Shown here one piece after another: positions 37,882 to 45,781 of a stretch of DNA of 64,000 bases. The DNA is from Malaciobacter mytili LMG 24559 (lineage in GTDB: Bacteria; Campylobacterota; Campylobacteria; Campylobacterales; Arcobacteraceae): contig NZ_CP031219.1 of the NCBI RefSeq assembly GCF_003346775.1, forward strand, positions 1,922,001-1,986,000, read 5' to 3'. The translations under genes were made by a program, and so were the position numbers. Under the pieces are notes generated by a model. That model had not been told where the DNA came from and made no database searches. It saw only the letters and a program-made list of their open reading frames with translations. How positions within the stretch are numbered: the first letter of the stretch is position 1; every line of letters begins with the position of its first letter.

Positions 37882-38148
37882 TTAGTCTTTTTTCTCTTTT
37901 TTATTAGAAAATCCAGCACCTTTTTTCTCTTTTTTTTGTAAATCCAATTGTTCAATTAATGCTTTATAATCAATTCCTTCTTGATTCATTTTAGCAAAAC
38001 AAGCTGCAACAGTTGCAATTGCATTTGGTACTTCTTTTTTCTTTTTATATGCTTGGATATTTTTTTCACTTACTTTTATTAAAGCAGTAAACTTTGGAAT
38101 GGTAAGTTCTGCATCAAGCAGTAGTTTTTTAAACTCAATAAATGTCAT
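37882..38148 (-). CDS. Small HTH-like protein with Lys-rich tail
   Basis: An 88-residue soluble protein. Residues 1-65 are helical and look like a divergent Cro/CI-type helix-turn-helix (LTIPKFTALIKVSEKNIQAYKK). The last ~20 residues are very Lys-rich (KKEKKGAG, NKKEKKD), as in nucleic-acid-binding tails. I do not recognise the family. A small DNA-associated protein is the best guess. Confidence 0.7.
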   Translation of the reverse strand: MTFIEFKKLLLDAELTIPKFTALIKVSEKNIQAYKKKKEVPNAIATVAACFAKMNQEGIDYKALIEQLDLQKKEKKGAGFSNKKEKKD

Positions 38149-38251
38149 TAATTCTTCCCTAAATAGTTAATAAGGTATTATACAAGTAAATTATTTAAAA
38201 CAAATAAAATTTTTGAAAATTTATATATATAAAGGTTATAAAATATAGATA

Positions 38252-38284
38252 TAAATAAATAGACCAAATTGGTCTATTTATTTA
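38252..38284 (-). terminator. Long perfect hairpin after the phosphoribosyltransferase gene
   Basis: TAAATAAATAGACCAA and its exact complement form a 16-base stem around a single A; the arm overlaps the stop codon at 38282-38284. It probably ends the purine-salvage transcript. Confidence 0.7.
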
Positions 38285-38728
38285 CTTTACATCAACTTCC
38301 CAGAAAAAGTCAATCCACTCTTTTGCTTCTCTAACTGTATAATCTGGTTGTAATACAGCTGTAGTTTTATAAAAAATTGTAGCTAATTTAAATTCAACAG
38401 TTGGAAATTTTTCTCTTAAAACTTTTAAAATTTCTCTCATTGTTTCACCTGAATCAACAATATCATCAATAACTAAAACTCTTTTTGCATGAGATACATC
38501 AGGAATATTAAAAATATTAAATGTATCAAGTTTTAATTCACCTTCATAATGAATAGAATTTAAAGAATATAAATTTCTCATATTTAAAGCTTGTGCCATT
38601 AAGTGAGATAATGTTAAACCACCTCTTGCAACTGCAAGTAAAATATCTGGTTCATAATCTCTACAACTATCAACTAGTTTTTGAGTATCTTTTTTAAACT
38701 CTTCATAACTATAATAAAACTTTTCCAA
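38282..38728 (-). CDS. Xanthine/guanine-type purine phosphoribosyltransferase
   Basis: A 148-residue type I phosphoribosyltransferase with the PRPP motif VLVIDDIVDSGET and the AVARGGLTLSHLMAQAL segment typical of Gpt-like enzymes. It converts a free purine base and PRPP to the nucleotide. The AzgA-type purine permease gene ends 4 bases upstream, so the pair is a purine uptake and salvage operon. Which base (xanthine, guanine or hypoxanthine) is preferred cannot be told. Confidence 0.88.
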   Translation of the reverse strand: MEKFYYSYEEFKKDTQKLVDSCRDYEPDILLAVARGGLTLSHLMAQALNMRNLYSLNSIHYEGELKLDTFNIFNIPDVSHAKRVLVIDDIVDSGETMREILKVLREKFPTVEFKLATIFYKTTAVLQPDYTVREAKEWIDFFWEVDVK

Positions 38729-38732
38729 TTTT

Positions 38733-40031
38733 TTAACCTTGTAAAATAAATACTAATAAACTAATTAGTGTAATTGTAAGAATTCCTATATTTAAATCAC
38801 TAAATTCTCTTTTTGTTAATTTAATAATTGTATACACTAAAAATCCTGCTGCAATTCCATTTGTAATAGAGAATGTTAAAGGCATTAGAATAACAATAAA
38901 AAACGCCCCTGCACTTGTTGCTAAATCAACTTTTTCAAAGTTAATTTTACCAAGTTCTGTAAACATTAAAACCCCAACAACTACTAAAACAGGATAAATT
39001 GCATTTGAAGGAATTGCTTTAAATAAAGGTAACATAAATAAAGTACAAACAAAGAACATTGCAGTAAATACAGCAGTTAAACCTGTTCTTCCACCCTCTT
39101 CAACACCACTTGCACTTTCAATAAAGGCAGTTGTAGTTGAAACACCAAGTAAACTTCCTGCTGATGTAGCAATTGCATCTGCTTCAAGTGTTTTTTGTAA
39201 AGATTTATCCTCTTTAGTTCCATTTTGGAACATATCTGCTCTTGCACCTATACCTGTTAATGTTCCTAAAGTATCAAACATATCTGTAATTAAAAATGTA
39301 ATAATAACAGGAAGTAAAGATAAAGATAAAGCACTTATAATATCTAGTTTGAAAGCAATTGGAGCGATTGAAGCTGGTGCAGATAAGTAGTTAGTTGGAA
39401 AAGGACTTATACCAGACATCCAAGCAACGAAAGAAGTAATAGCAATAGAAAATACAAAAGCACCTTTCAATCTATAAGCATAAAATACAAAAGATAAAAC
39501 TAAACCTAATACCCCTAATAATACAGTAGGTTGAGAGAAATCACCAAGTTTTACAAAAGTTGCATCACTTGCTGCTATCATTCCCATTTGTTTTAAACCA
39601 ATAAAGGCAATAAAAGTACCAATACCTGCTGATATTGCTCTTCTTAAATTCATAGGAATTGAAGTCATAATCCAAACTCTAAAGTTTGTAAAAGACAAAA
39701 TAACAAAAAGTAATCCAGAAAGAAAAACTATACCTAATGCAGTTTCCCAAGGTATCTTCATACCTAAAACTAACCCATAAGAAAAATATGCATTTAACCC
39801 CATACCAACACTCATTGCAATTGGAGTGTTTGCCCAAAGACCAGAAAAAAGTGTAGCTAAAATTGTGATAAGAGCAGTAGCAGTAACAACTGCATCCATA
39901 GGTAATCCTGCGTCAGCTAAGATAAAACCATTTACAGGAACTATATACATCATTGTCAAAAAAGTAGTAAATCCAGCAGTAAACTCTGTTTTGACATTTG
40001 TGTTATGCTCTTTTAATTTGAAGAGGTTCAT
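38733..40031 (-). CDS. Purine permease, AzgA/PbuG-type (NCS2 superfamily)
   Basis: A 432-residue permease with about 13 hydrophobic helices and the AzgA motifs DMFDTLGTLTGI and SLLGVSTTTAFIESASGV. ATG 40031 has AAGGAT 7 bases upstream and is preferred over the TTG at 40037. It imports guanine, hypoxanthine or adenine for the phosphoribosyltransferase encoded next in the operon. Confidence 0.93.
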   Translation of the reverse strand: MNLFKLKEHNTNVKTEFTAGFTTFLTMMYIVPVNGFILADAGLPMDAVVTATALITILATLFSGLWANTPIAMSVGMGLNAYFSYGLVLGMKIPWETALGIVFLSGLLFVILSFTNFRVWIMTSIPMNLRRAISAGIGTFIAFIGLKQMGMIAASDATFVKLGDFSQPTVLLGVLGLVLSFVFYAYRLKGAFVFSIAITSFVAWMSGISPFPTNYLSAPASIAPIAFKLDIISALSLSLLPVIITFLITDMFDTLGTLTGIGARADMFQNGTKEDKSLQKTLEADAIATSAGSLLGVSTTTAFIESASGVEEGGRTGLTAVFTAMFFVCTLFMLPLFKAIPSNAIYPVLVVVGVLMFTELGKINFEKVDLATSAGAFFIVILMPLTFSITNGIAAGFLVYTIIKLTKREFSDLNIGILTITLISLLVFILQG

Positions 40032-40179
40032 AACCAATATCCTTAAAAAATGAAATAAAGGCGAAATTATACTATAATTTTTGTAAATAATTTATAAATT
40101 AAAGAAGTTATTAAGCCAGTAATAAACGAAAAAATAGTAAAAAGCCCTTTAATAGAACTTTAGAAAGAAATAAAAAATA

Positions 40180-41037
40180 ATGAATATAACAAACACATGT
40201 GTAACTTGTATTATAGGTCAAATTGAAAAAGCAACAAAACTTTTAAATTTAAATGAAACATTAGCTACTGAAATTATGAAAGAGGTAAAGCAAAAAGCTT
40301 TAAATTTTGATTTTTCTAAAACTCCACCTTATGTGGCAAAGGAAGTTTATGAATTATTAGCACAAAAAACAAATCTAAAAGATCCACTTGAAGATTTAAA
40401 ACAAGCTTCAATTAAAAATGCTTTAAACTATCAAGAGATTATAAACAAAGAGATAAAAAGTTCACAAGATAAACTTTTTACAGCAATAAAAGGTGCAGTT
40501 GCAGGAAATGTAATTGATTTTGCAGTAACAAGAGAGTTTAGTTTAGAAGAAGAAATAAATTCTATTTTTCATACAGATTTTTCAATAAATGATTATAATA
40601 TTTTCAAAGAAAAACTTCAAAGCTCTAATAGTTTATTGATTTTATCAGATAATGCAGGAGAAAATGTATTTGATAAAATTTTAATAAAAACTATAAAAGA
40701 GTTATATCCCCAAATACAAATAACTTATGCCACAAGGGGAAAAGCAATAATCAATGATATTACAATAAAAGAGGCTTTACAAATTGGTATTGATAAATAT
40801 TGTAGCGTAATTAGTTCAGGAGTTGATACTCCAGGACTTGAAAAATCACAAGCTTCTAAAGAATTTATGCAAATTTTTAATAAAGCACCTTTAATTTTAT
40901 CAAAAGGCATGGGTAATTTTGAGTGTTTAGAAAGCTATAATGATAATAGAATTTTCTTTTTATATAAAGTAAAATGTGAAGTTGTAGCAGATAAAATTGG
41001 TCAAACAGTAGGAGAAATTATTTTAAAAAGAGGCTAA
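40180..41037 (+). CDS. DUF89 / ARMT1-like damage-control phosphatase
   Basis: A 285-residue protein. The N-terminal C7-V-T-C10 pair and the catalytic SDNAGEN motif (around residue 158) mark DUF89 subfamily I, metal-dependent phosphatases thought to remove damaged or excess sugar and nucleotide phosphates. The 3' end is convergent with the aminotransferase gene and a shared hairpin covers both stops. Confidence 0.88.
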   Translation: MNITNTCVTCIIGQIEKATKLLNLNETLATEIMKEVKQKALNFDFSKTPPYVAKEVYELLAQKTNLKDPLEDLKQASIKNALNYQEIINKEIKSSQDKLFTAIKGAVAGNVIDFAVTREFSLEEEINSIFHTDFSINDYNIFKEKLQSSNSLLILSDNAGENVFDKILIKTIKELYPQIQITYATRGKAIINDITIKEALQIGIDKYCSVISSGVDTPGLEKSQASKEFMQIFNKAPLILSKGMGNFECLESYNDNRIFFLYKVKCEVVADKIGQTVGEIILKRG

Positions 41038-41061
41038 ACTAACTACTTAGTTAGTTTAGCC
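41032..41061. terminator. Bidirectional terminator
   Basis: GGCTAAACTAA and TTAGTTTAGCC form an 11-base perfect stem, extendable by two pairs, spanning the stop codons of the convergent DUF89 and aminotransferase genes. Confidence 0.85.
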
Positions 41062-42137
41062 AAGATTTTTATTCCCTCTTTTGTTTTTTCAAAATCACAA
41101 TTTGTGAAGTTGAATCTTGCTTCATTACTTTTCTTTTCATCAAAATAGAAAACTTCAGCAGGAACAAAAGCAACATTTTGTTCTAATGCTTTTTTTGCTA
41201 AAGCCATACTATCTTCTATATTGTTGAACTTTCCATAAATGAACATTCCACCTTTAGGTCTTTTAAATTGGAAATTTGGAAGGTATTTTTCCATACAATC
41301 AGCCATATAATTCATTCTTTTTTTATAATTTTTTGCATTTTTATTTATATGCTTAAATATGTTGTTCTCTTCAAGATAAGCATCTAAAAGCATTTGATTA
41401 AATGTTGATGTATGTAAGTCTAGTGACTCTTTTACGGCTAAAATATTACCAATTAACTCTTTATTGGCTCTTATCCAACCAACTCTAAGTCCTGGTGCAA
41501 CAATTTTAGAAAAAGTACCTAAATGATAAGATTTTTCACTATAAAATTTACAGATTGGCTTTTTAATTTTACCTTGAAAGTTTAACAGACTATAAGCTGC
41601 ATCTTCTATCAAAAAGGCATCTTTTTTTTCTAAAATATTAGCAATTTTTTCTCTTTGCTTTTTTGTATATGTGTATGTTGAAGGGTTTTGGTAATCACTA
41701 ACACAATAAAAAATCTCATCTTTATTAATAATATTCTCTAATTGTTCTATTGTTTTAAAATCTTTAATATCTTTTTTTAATATTTTAAAAGCAGATAAAG
41801 CTCCAATATATGAAGGACTTTCCACTACTAAATTATTTGCATGTAGACTTTTAAGAATAATATCAAAAGCTTGCTGACTTCCTGTTGTAATTAAGATTTC
41901 CTCTTTAGTTGTAGGCAAAGCATAGATGTTTGTATAAAAGTTGGCTATCTTTTCTCTTAAACTATCTAAACCTTGTGATTTACTATATTGCAAAGAGTTT
42001 TTTTGTTTAAATACCTTCTTAGATGCTTTTTTTAATTGTTTTAATGGAAATAAATCTTCATTTGGTAATCCCCCAGCAAATGAGATTGTATTTTCATTTA
42101 TAGCATCCAAAATCTCTCTAATATAAGACCTTTTCAT
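41043..42137 (-). CDS. PLP-dependent class I/II aminotransferase (2-aminoadipate type)
   Basis: A 364-residue fold-type I enzyme starting ENTISFAGGLPNEDLFP, typical of the LysN/MocR-like aminotransferase branch. The pyridoxal Lys lies in GTFSKIVAPGLRVGW. EDAAYSLL provides the Asp that contacts the PLP nitrogen. There is no GntR domain, so it acts as an enzyme rather than a regulator. Amino-acid substrate unknown. It is divergent from the AraC/GyrI gene at 42252, which may control it. Confidence 0.9.
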   Translation of the reverse strand: MKRSYIREILDAINENTISFAGGLPNEDLFPLKQLKKASKKVFKQKNSLQYSKSQGLDSLREKIANFYTNIYALPTTKEEILITTGSQQAFDIILKSLHANNLVVESPSYIGALSAFKILKKDIKDFKTIEQLENIINKDEIFYCVSDYQNPSTYTYTKKQREKIANILEKKDAFLIEDAAYSLLNFQGKIKKPICKFYSEKSYHLGTFSKIVAPGLRVGWIRANKELIGNILAVKESLDLHTSTFNQMLLDAYLEENNIFKHINKNAKNYKKRMNYMADCMEKYLPNFQFKRPKGGMFIYGKFNNIEDSMALAKKALEQNVAFVPAEVFYFDEKKSNEARFNFTNCDFEKTKEGIKILAKLTK

Positions 42138-42251
42138 TTTTTTCCCTCGATTTTTATTACAAAGCAGATTATATACAAATAAAAAAGATTATTCTTTATC
42201 TTAAATTGCAAAATATTTGTCCTATATTGCTTTTTTGGGTATAATTCTTTT

Positions 42252-43103
42252 ATGAAAAAAGATACAAAACAACAAAGAGCAAATATAGTTAATAAAACTT
42301 TATTTTATATATATAAAAATATTGATACAAATATTTCTTTAGAAGAATTAGCTAAATTAAATAGTGTATCAAAATACCATTTTCATAGGATTTTTAAAGA
42401 AGAAACCAAACAAAATCTTTTTGATTTTATTACTTCAATTAGATTACAAAAAGCTGCAAATTTACTTATAACTAATCAATATTCAACTATTAGTGAAATT
42501 GCAAATATGTGTGGGTATTCTTCTCACTCCTCTTTTATAAAAGCTTTTAAACAAAAATTTTCATATACCCCTACTGCATGGAGAAAATCTGGTCATAAGG
42601 AGTATTCTAAAAATCTTATAGGTGAACATAGAAGATTTGATAAAATAGATATAAAAATTGAAGTTTCAAAGGAGAGATTTTGCGCATATATTAGGCATAA
42701 AGGCTATGATAAATCAATTAGTAAAACTTGGCAAAAACTAAAAGCTTTAGCATATGAATATAATTTAAAAGAGTATAAAGAAATAGCTTTACACCATGAT
42801 AATCCTACAATTACACCTTTAAATGAGTGCAATTATGTAGCAGCAATTGAAGTTCCTAAAGATTTTAAATCTAATATTTCCACTTTAGAAATACCCAAAA
42901 CTTTATGTGCTGTATTTAAATTAAAAGGGGTTTATGGAGATGTTTTAGCCTTTTTAAGATATGTGTATCACTATTGGCTTCCAAGTTCTGGATATGAAGC
43001 TACAACTTTACCTTCATATGTTATTTATCATAAAAATCATTTTTTAAATGAAGATAATCAATTTGATTTAACTTTTTATCTTCCTGTAAAAGTTATATAC
43101 TAA
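42252..43103 (+). CDS. AraC-type regulator with GyrI-like effector domain
   Basis: A 283-residue protein. The N-terminal AraC DNA-binding domain has two helix-turn-helix motifs (SLEELAKLNSVSKYHFHRIF and TISEIANMCGYSSHSSFIKAFKQ), followed by a GyrI-like ligand-binding domain (~130-283). Such AraC-GyrI fusions (Rob, SAV-type) sense small hydrophobic or cationic molecules. It is divergent from the aminotransferase gene and overlaps the HD-GYP gene end by four bases. Confidence 0.9.
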   Translation: MKKDTKQQRANIVNKTLFYIYKNIDTNISLEELAKLNSVSKYHFHRIFKEETKQNLFDFITSIRLQKAANLLITNQYSTISEIANMCGYSSHSSFIKAFKQKFSYTPTAWRKSGHKEYSKNLIGEHRRFDKIDIKIEVSKERFCAYIRHKGYDKSISKTWQKLKALAYEYNLKEYKEIALHHDNPTITPLNECNYVAAIEVPKDFKSNISTLEIPKTLCAVFKLKGVYGDVLAFLRYVYHYWLPSSGYEATTLPSYVIYHKNHFLNEDNQFDLTFYLPVKVIY

Positions 43104-44914
43104 TCTTTATATTGTTGTTGTATTTTTAAAAATTCATCTAAATTATCAAAAAATATATCTACAAGTTCTGGGTCAAATTGTTTTGCTTTTTCTTCTTTTA
43201 TAAACTCTAAAATTTTATCAATTTCCCACGCTTGTTTATAGCATCTTTTACTTGCTAACGCATCAAAAACATCACAAAGGGAAGTAATTCTTCCAAAAAT
43301 ATGTATTTGATTTTCTTTTAGTCCCCTTGGGTACCCCATTCCATCCCATCTTTCATGGTGTTCATAGGCAATAGATGCAGCTGCTTTTAAAATCTGTCTA
43401 TTAGAATTTTTAAGCATTTCATAGCCAAGATTTGTATGCTCTTTCATTTTTTCAAACTCTTTAGGAGTTAATTTTCCGGGCTTTTTTAAAATACTATCTT
43501 CTATGGCAATTTTTCCTATATCATGCACAGGAGAAGCAAGTTTTAATAATTCGCACTCTTTTCTTGGTAAACCATAAAGCTTAGCCATCAAAAAAGAGTA
43601 TTCAGCAACTCTTTTAACATGATTTCCTGTTTCATCAGAACGACCTTCACAAATAGTACCCATAGTATAAAGAACTTCTTTTTGAGTATCTATTATCTCT
43701 TTATTTAAATAAATTATCTCACTCACATCATGTTTTATACTAATATATTCAATTATTTCATTGTTAATATCCACTATTGGAATAATAGTAGTATCCATAT
43801 AGTAATTTTTACCAGCTTTATTTCTATTTTTTAAAATACCTCTCCAAATATTTTTATTTTTAAGTTCACTCCACATTTTTTTATATACAACGGAAGAGAC
43901 TTCTTCATCTCGCACACATTTAAAAGTGCTTCCTAATAGTTCTTCTTTACTAAACCCAGAAACTTGGCAAAACTTATCATTTACATAAGTTATTACTCCT
44001 TTTGTATCTGTTCTTGAAAAAGAAGTGCTAACATCAATTGCTTTTTCAAACTCTTTTATTAAATGAACTTTTTCATCTAAGCCTTTTGAAGTAGTATCTA
44101 ATTTATCTTTTAATAGCTCTTTATAACTCTCTATTTCAGTTATATCATGTCTAATTCCTAAATATTCAATAACTTCATTATTTTGATTTAAAACAGGAAT
44201 TATAGTTGCATCAACAATATATACACTTCCATCTTTTGCTTTATTTTTAACTATACCTTTCCAAACTTCTTTTTTATCTTTTATAGTTGTCCACATCTCT
44301 TTAAAGATTTCTTTTGGCATCTCTTCATGTCTTAAAATATTATGTTGTTTACCTAGAAGTTCAGGAAGTGTATATTGTGAGATTTTACAAAATTGTTCAT
44401 TTGCATAGATAATTCTTCCCTTTTTATCAGCTTTAGAAAGAATTGTAGAATTATCAACTGCTATTTTATAGTGTTGTAAAATAGAATTTACAAATTTTAT
44501 TTCATACTTATTTGAAATTCTTTTTATACATGAATCAAAAATTTCTTTAAACTCTTTTTTATTTATCGGATATTGAATATAGTATCTAATTCTTAATTTT
44601 ATAGCCTTAACTAAATCCTTTTTTTTATCAAGCTTTGACACTAAGACAAAGATTTGGTCTTCATTGATTTTTCTCATTTTTTCAACCATCTTAGGGCCAT
44701 CGTCATCAGACATTAAAAAGTTAGTTAAAACTATATCAAAATGGCTTTTTTTATATAATTTATATGCTTCTTTTTTTGATTTGGACACAATTATATTATC
44801 TAATTGATATTGCTCTTTTAAAAGCTTAGAAATTGAGGTTATACAAGTGTCATCATTGCATACAAAAAGTATAGATAATTTATTATTTAAATTATTTTTC
44901 ATTGAAAGTGCCAT
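43100..44914 (-). CDS. Degenerate receiver - PAS - PAS - HD-GYP phosphodiesterase
   Basis: A 604-residue cytoplasmic signalling protein: receiver-like domain (~12-125), two PAS domains (~150-265 and ~275-395), and HD-GYP domain (~415-600) with H464-D465 (PVHDIGK) and HHERWDGMGYP, so c-di-GMP hydrolysis is expected. The receiver lacks the phospho-acceptor: the usual Asp is N65 (VLTNFLM), and the conserved Lys before the Pro is Q114 (IQYP). It therefore probably does not take phosphate in the normal way. The PAS pair are similar to each other (FCKIS/FCQVS, YLGIRHDI/YISIKHDV) and may sense redox or oxygen. Confidence 0.92.
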   Translation of the reverse strand: MALSMKNNLNNKLSILFVCNDDTCITSISKLLKEQYQLDNIIVSKSKKEAYKLYKKSHFDIVLTNFLMSDDDGPKMVEKMRKINEDQIFVLVSKLDKKKDLVKAIKLRIRYYIQYPINKKEFKEIFDSCIKRISNKYEIKFVNSILQHYKIAVDNSTILSKADKKGRIIYANEQFCKISQYTLPELLGKQHNILRHEEMPKEIFKEMWTTIKDKKEVWKGIVKNKAKDGSVYIVDATIIPVLNQNNEVIEYLGIRHDITEIESYKELLKDKLDTTSKGLDEKVHLIKEFEKAIDVSTSFSRTDTKGVITYVNDKFCQVSGFSKEELLGSTFKCVRDEEVSSVVYKKMWSELKNKNIWRGILKNRNKAGKNYYMDTTIIPIVDINNEIIEYISIKHDVSEIIYLNKEIIDTQKEVLYTMGTICEGRSDETGNHVKRVAEYSFLMAKLYGLPRKECELLKLASPVHDIGKIAIEDSILKKPGKLTPKEFEKMKEHTNLGYEMLKNSNRQILKAAASIAYEHHERWDGMGYPRGLKENQIHIFGRITSLCDVFDALASKRCYKQAWEIDKILEFIKEEKAKQFDPELVDIFFDNLDEFLKIQQQYKD

Positions 44915-44987
44915 TTTATAGTTAAGTTTAGATTATTTTATTTAATTCATAAAATAATAATTATATATACTTAAACTTAATTTTTTT

Positions 44988-45320
44988 TTAAAACTCCGTT
45001 TCAAAAATATATGAAGCTATCTCTTCTAAAGTTTTTTTATCATAAGAAAGGTTAGGCATTAAACCATATTTTTTCACTTGGTCAAGCATTAATGAGCCTT
45101 GTTCATTAGGGTTATATACCCACTGGCTCATATATTTAATAAACTCTTGTTTATCAAAAAAAGCCTCTTTATACCTTTTTCTTATTAGATTAATAGAAGG
45201 TGCAGAGATGCTTTCTCCTATTTTATGGCAAGTTTCACAATTACCACTAAAGAGTAAAGAGGGATATGAAGATGCAAAAAGGTTGTAACTTAATAAAATA
45301 ATAATTAAAAATTGTTTCAT
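44988..45320 (-). CDS. Small mono-haem cytochrome c
   Basis: A 110-residue exported protein: signal peptide (~1-17), haem motif C28-E-T-C31-H32, and the Met ligand probably in GLMP near residue 88. A periplasmic electron carrier of the class I type. An FNR-like dyad (45355-45368) lies 35 bases upstream, so its expression may follow oxygen. Its redox partner is not encoded next to it. Confidence 0.9.
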   Translation of the reverse strand: MKQFLIIILLSYNLFASSYPSLLFSGNCETCHKIGESISAPSINLIRKRYKEAFFDKQEFIKYMSQWVYNPNEQGSLMLDQVKKYGLMPNLSYDKKTLEEIASYIFETEF

Positions 45321-45354
45321 AAACTAATTATATCAAAATCTAAAAATTTACTTT

Positions 45355-45368
45355 TTGATTAAAATCAA
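45355..45368. promoter_or_regulatory. FNR/CRP-type site
   Basis: TTGATTAAAATCAA fits the FNR consensus TTGAT-N4-ATCAA exactly and extends to a TTTGATT/AATCAAA dyad. It lies between the cytochrome c gene (leftwards) and the ArsR/Zn-ATPase operon (rightwards), closer to the cytochrome. Confidence 0.6.
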
Positions 45369-45394
45369 ACTTATTTAACTTTAAGTTTTCTTTT

Positions 45395-45416
45395 CATATG
45401 ATTACATATTCATATG
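45395..45416 (+). promoter_or_regulatory. ArsR operator, two CATATG half-sites
   Basis: CATATG at 45395 and 45411, again exactly 16 bases apart as in the cop promoter. It lies 22 bases before the ArsR start codon, the expected place for autoregulation. Confidence 0.6.
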
Positions 45417-45437
45417 TACATACTTAAAAGGATACAA

Positions 45438-45779
45438 ATGGCAGAAAATTGTTGTGACCACTCAAAAGAAGTAGAAAAACTAAAACCTACATTGATTTGT
45501 GAGGAAACGTTATATGATGTTGCAGAACTTTTTAAAGCTTTTGCAGATACAACAAGAATAAAGATAATTGCTGTATTAAAAGAAGATGAGTTATGTGTAG
45601 GAGCAATTAGTGAATTAATAAATGTAAGTCAATCTGCTGTTTCTCATCAACTAAGAGTATTAAAAAACTCAAAAATTGTAAAACATAAAAGAGTAGGCAA
45701 ACAAATATTTTATTGCCTTGATGATGAACATATTAAAAAAATATATGATATGGGATTAGAGCATATAATAAAAGGATAA
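45438..45779 (+). CDS. ArsR-family Zn/Cd-responsive repressor
   Basis: A 113-residue winged-helix protein. ATG 45438 has AAAGGAT upstream and is preferred over earlier in-frame codons. The N-terminal ENCCDH and the alpha-3 DELCVGAISE Cys are candidate metal ligands, as in CadC. The DNA-reading helix is VSQSAVSHQLRVLK. It lies 2 bases before the Zn/Cd ATPase gene and resembles the ArsR protein of the cop operon. It should release the CATATG operator on metal binding. Confidence 0.9.
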   Translation: MAENCCDHSKEVEKLKPTLICEETLYDVAELFKAFADTTRIKIIAVLKEDELCVGAISELINVSQSAVSHQLRVLKNSKIVKHKRVGKQIFYCLDDEHIKKIYDMGLEHIIKG

Positions 45780-45781
45780 TT

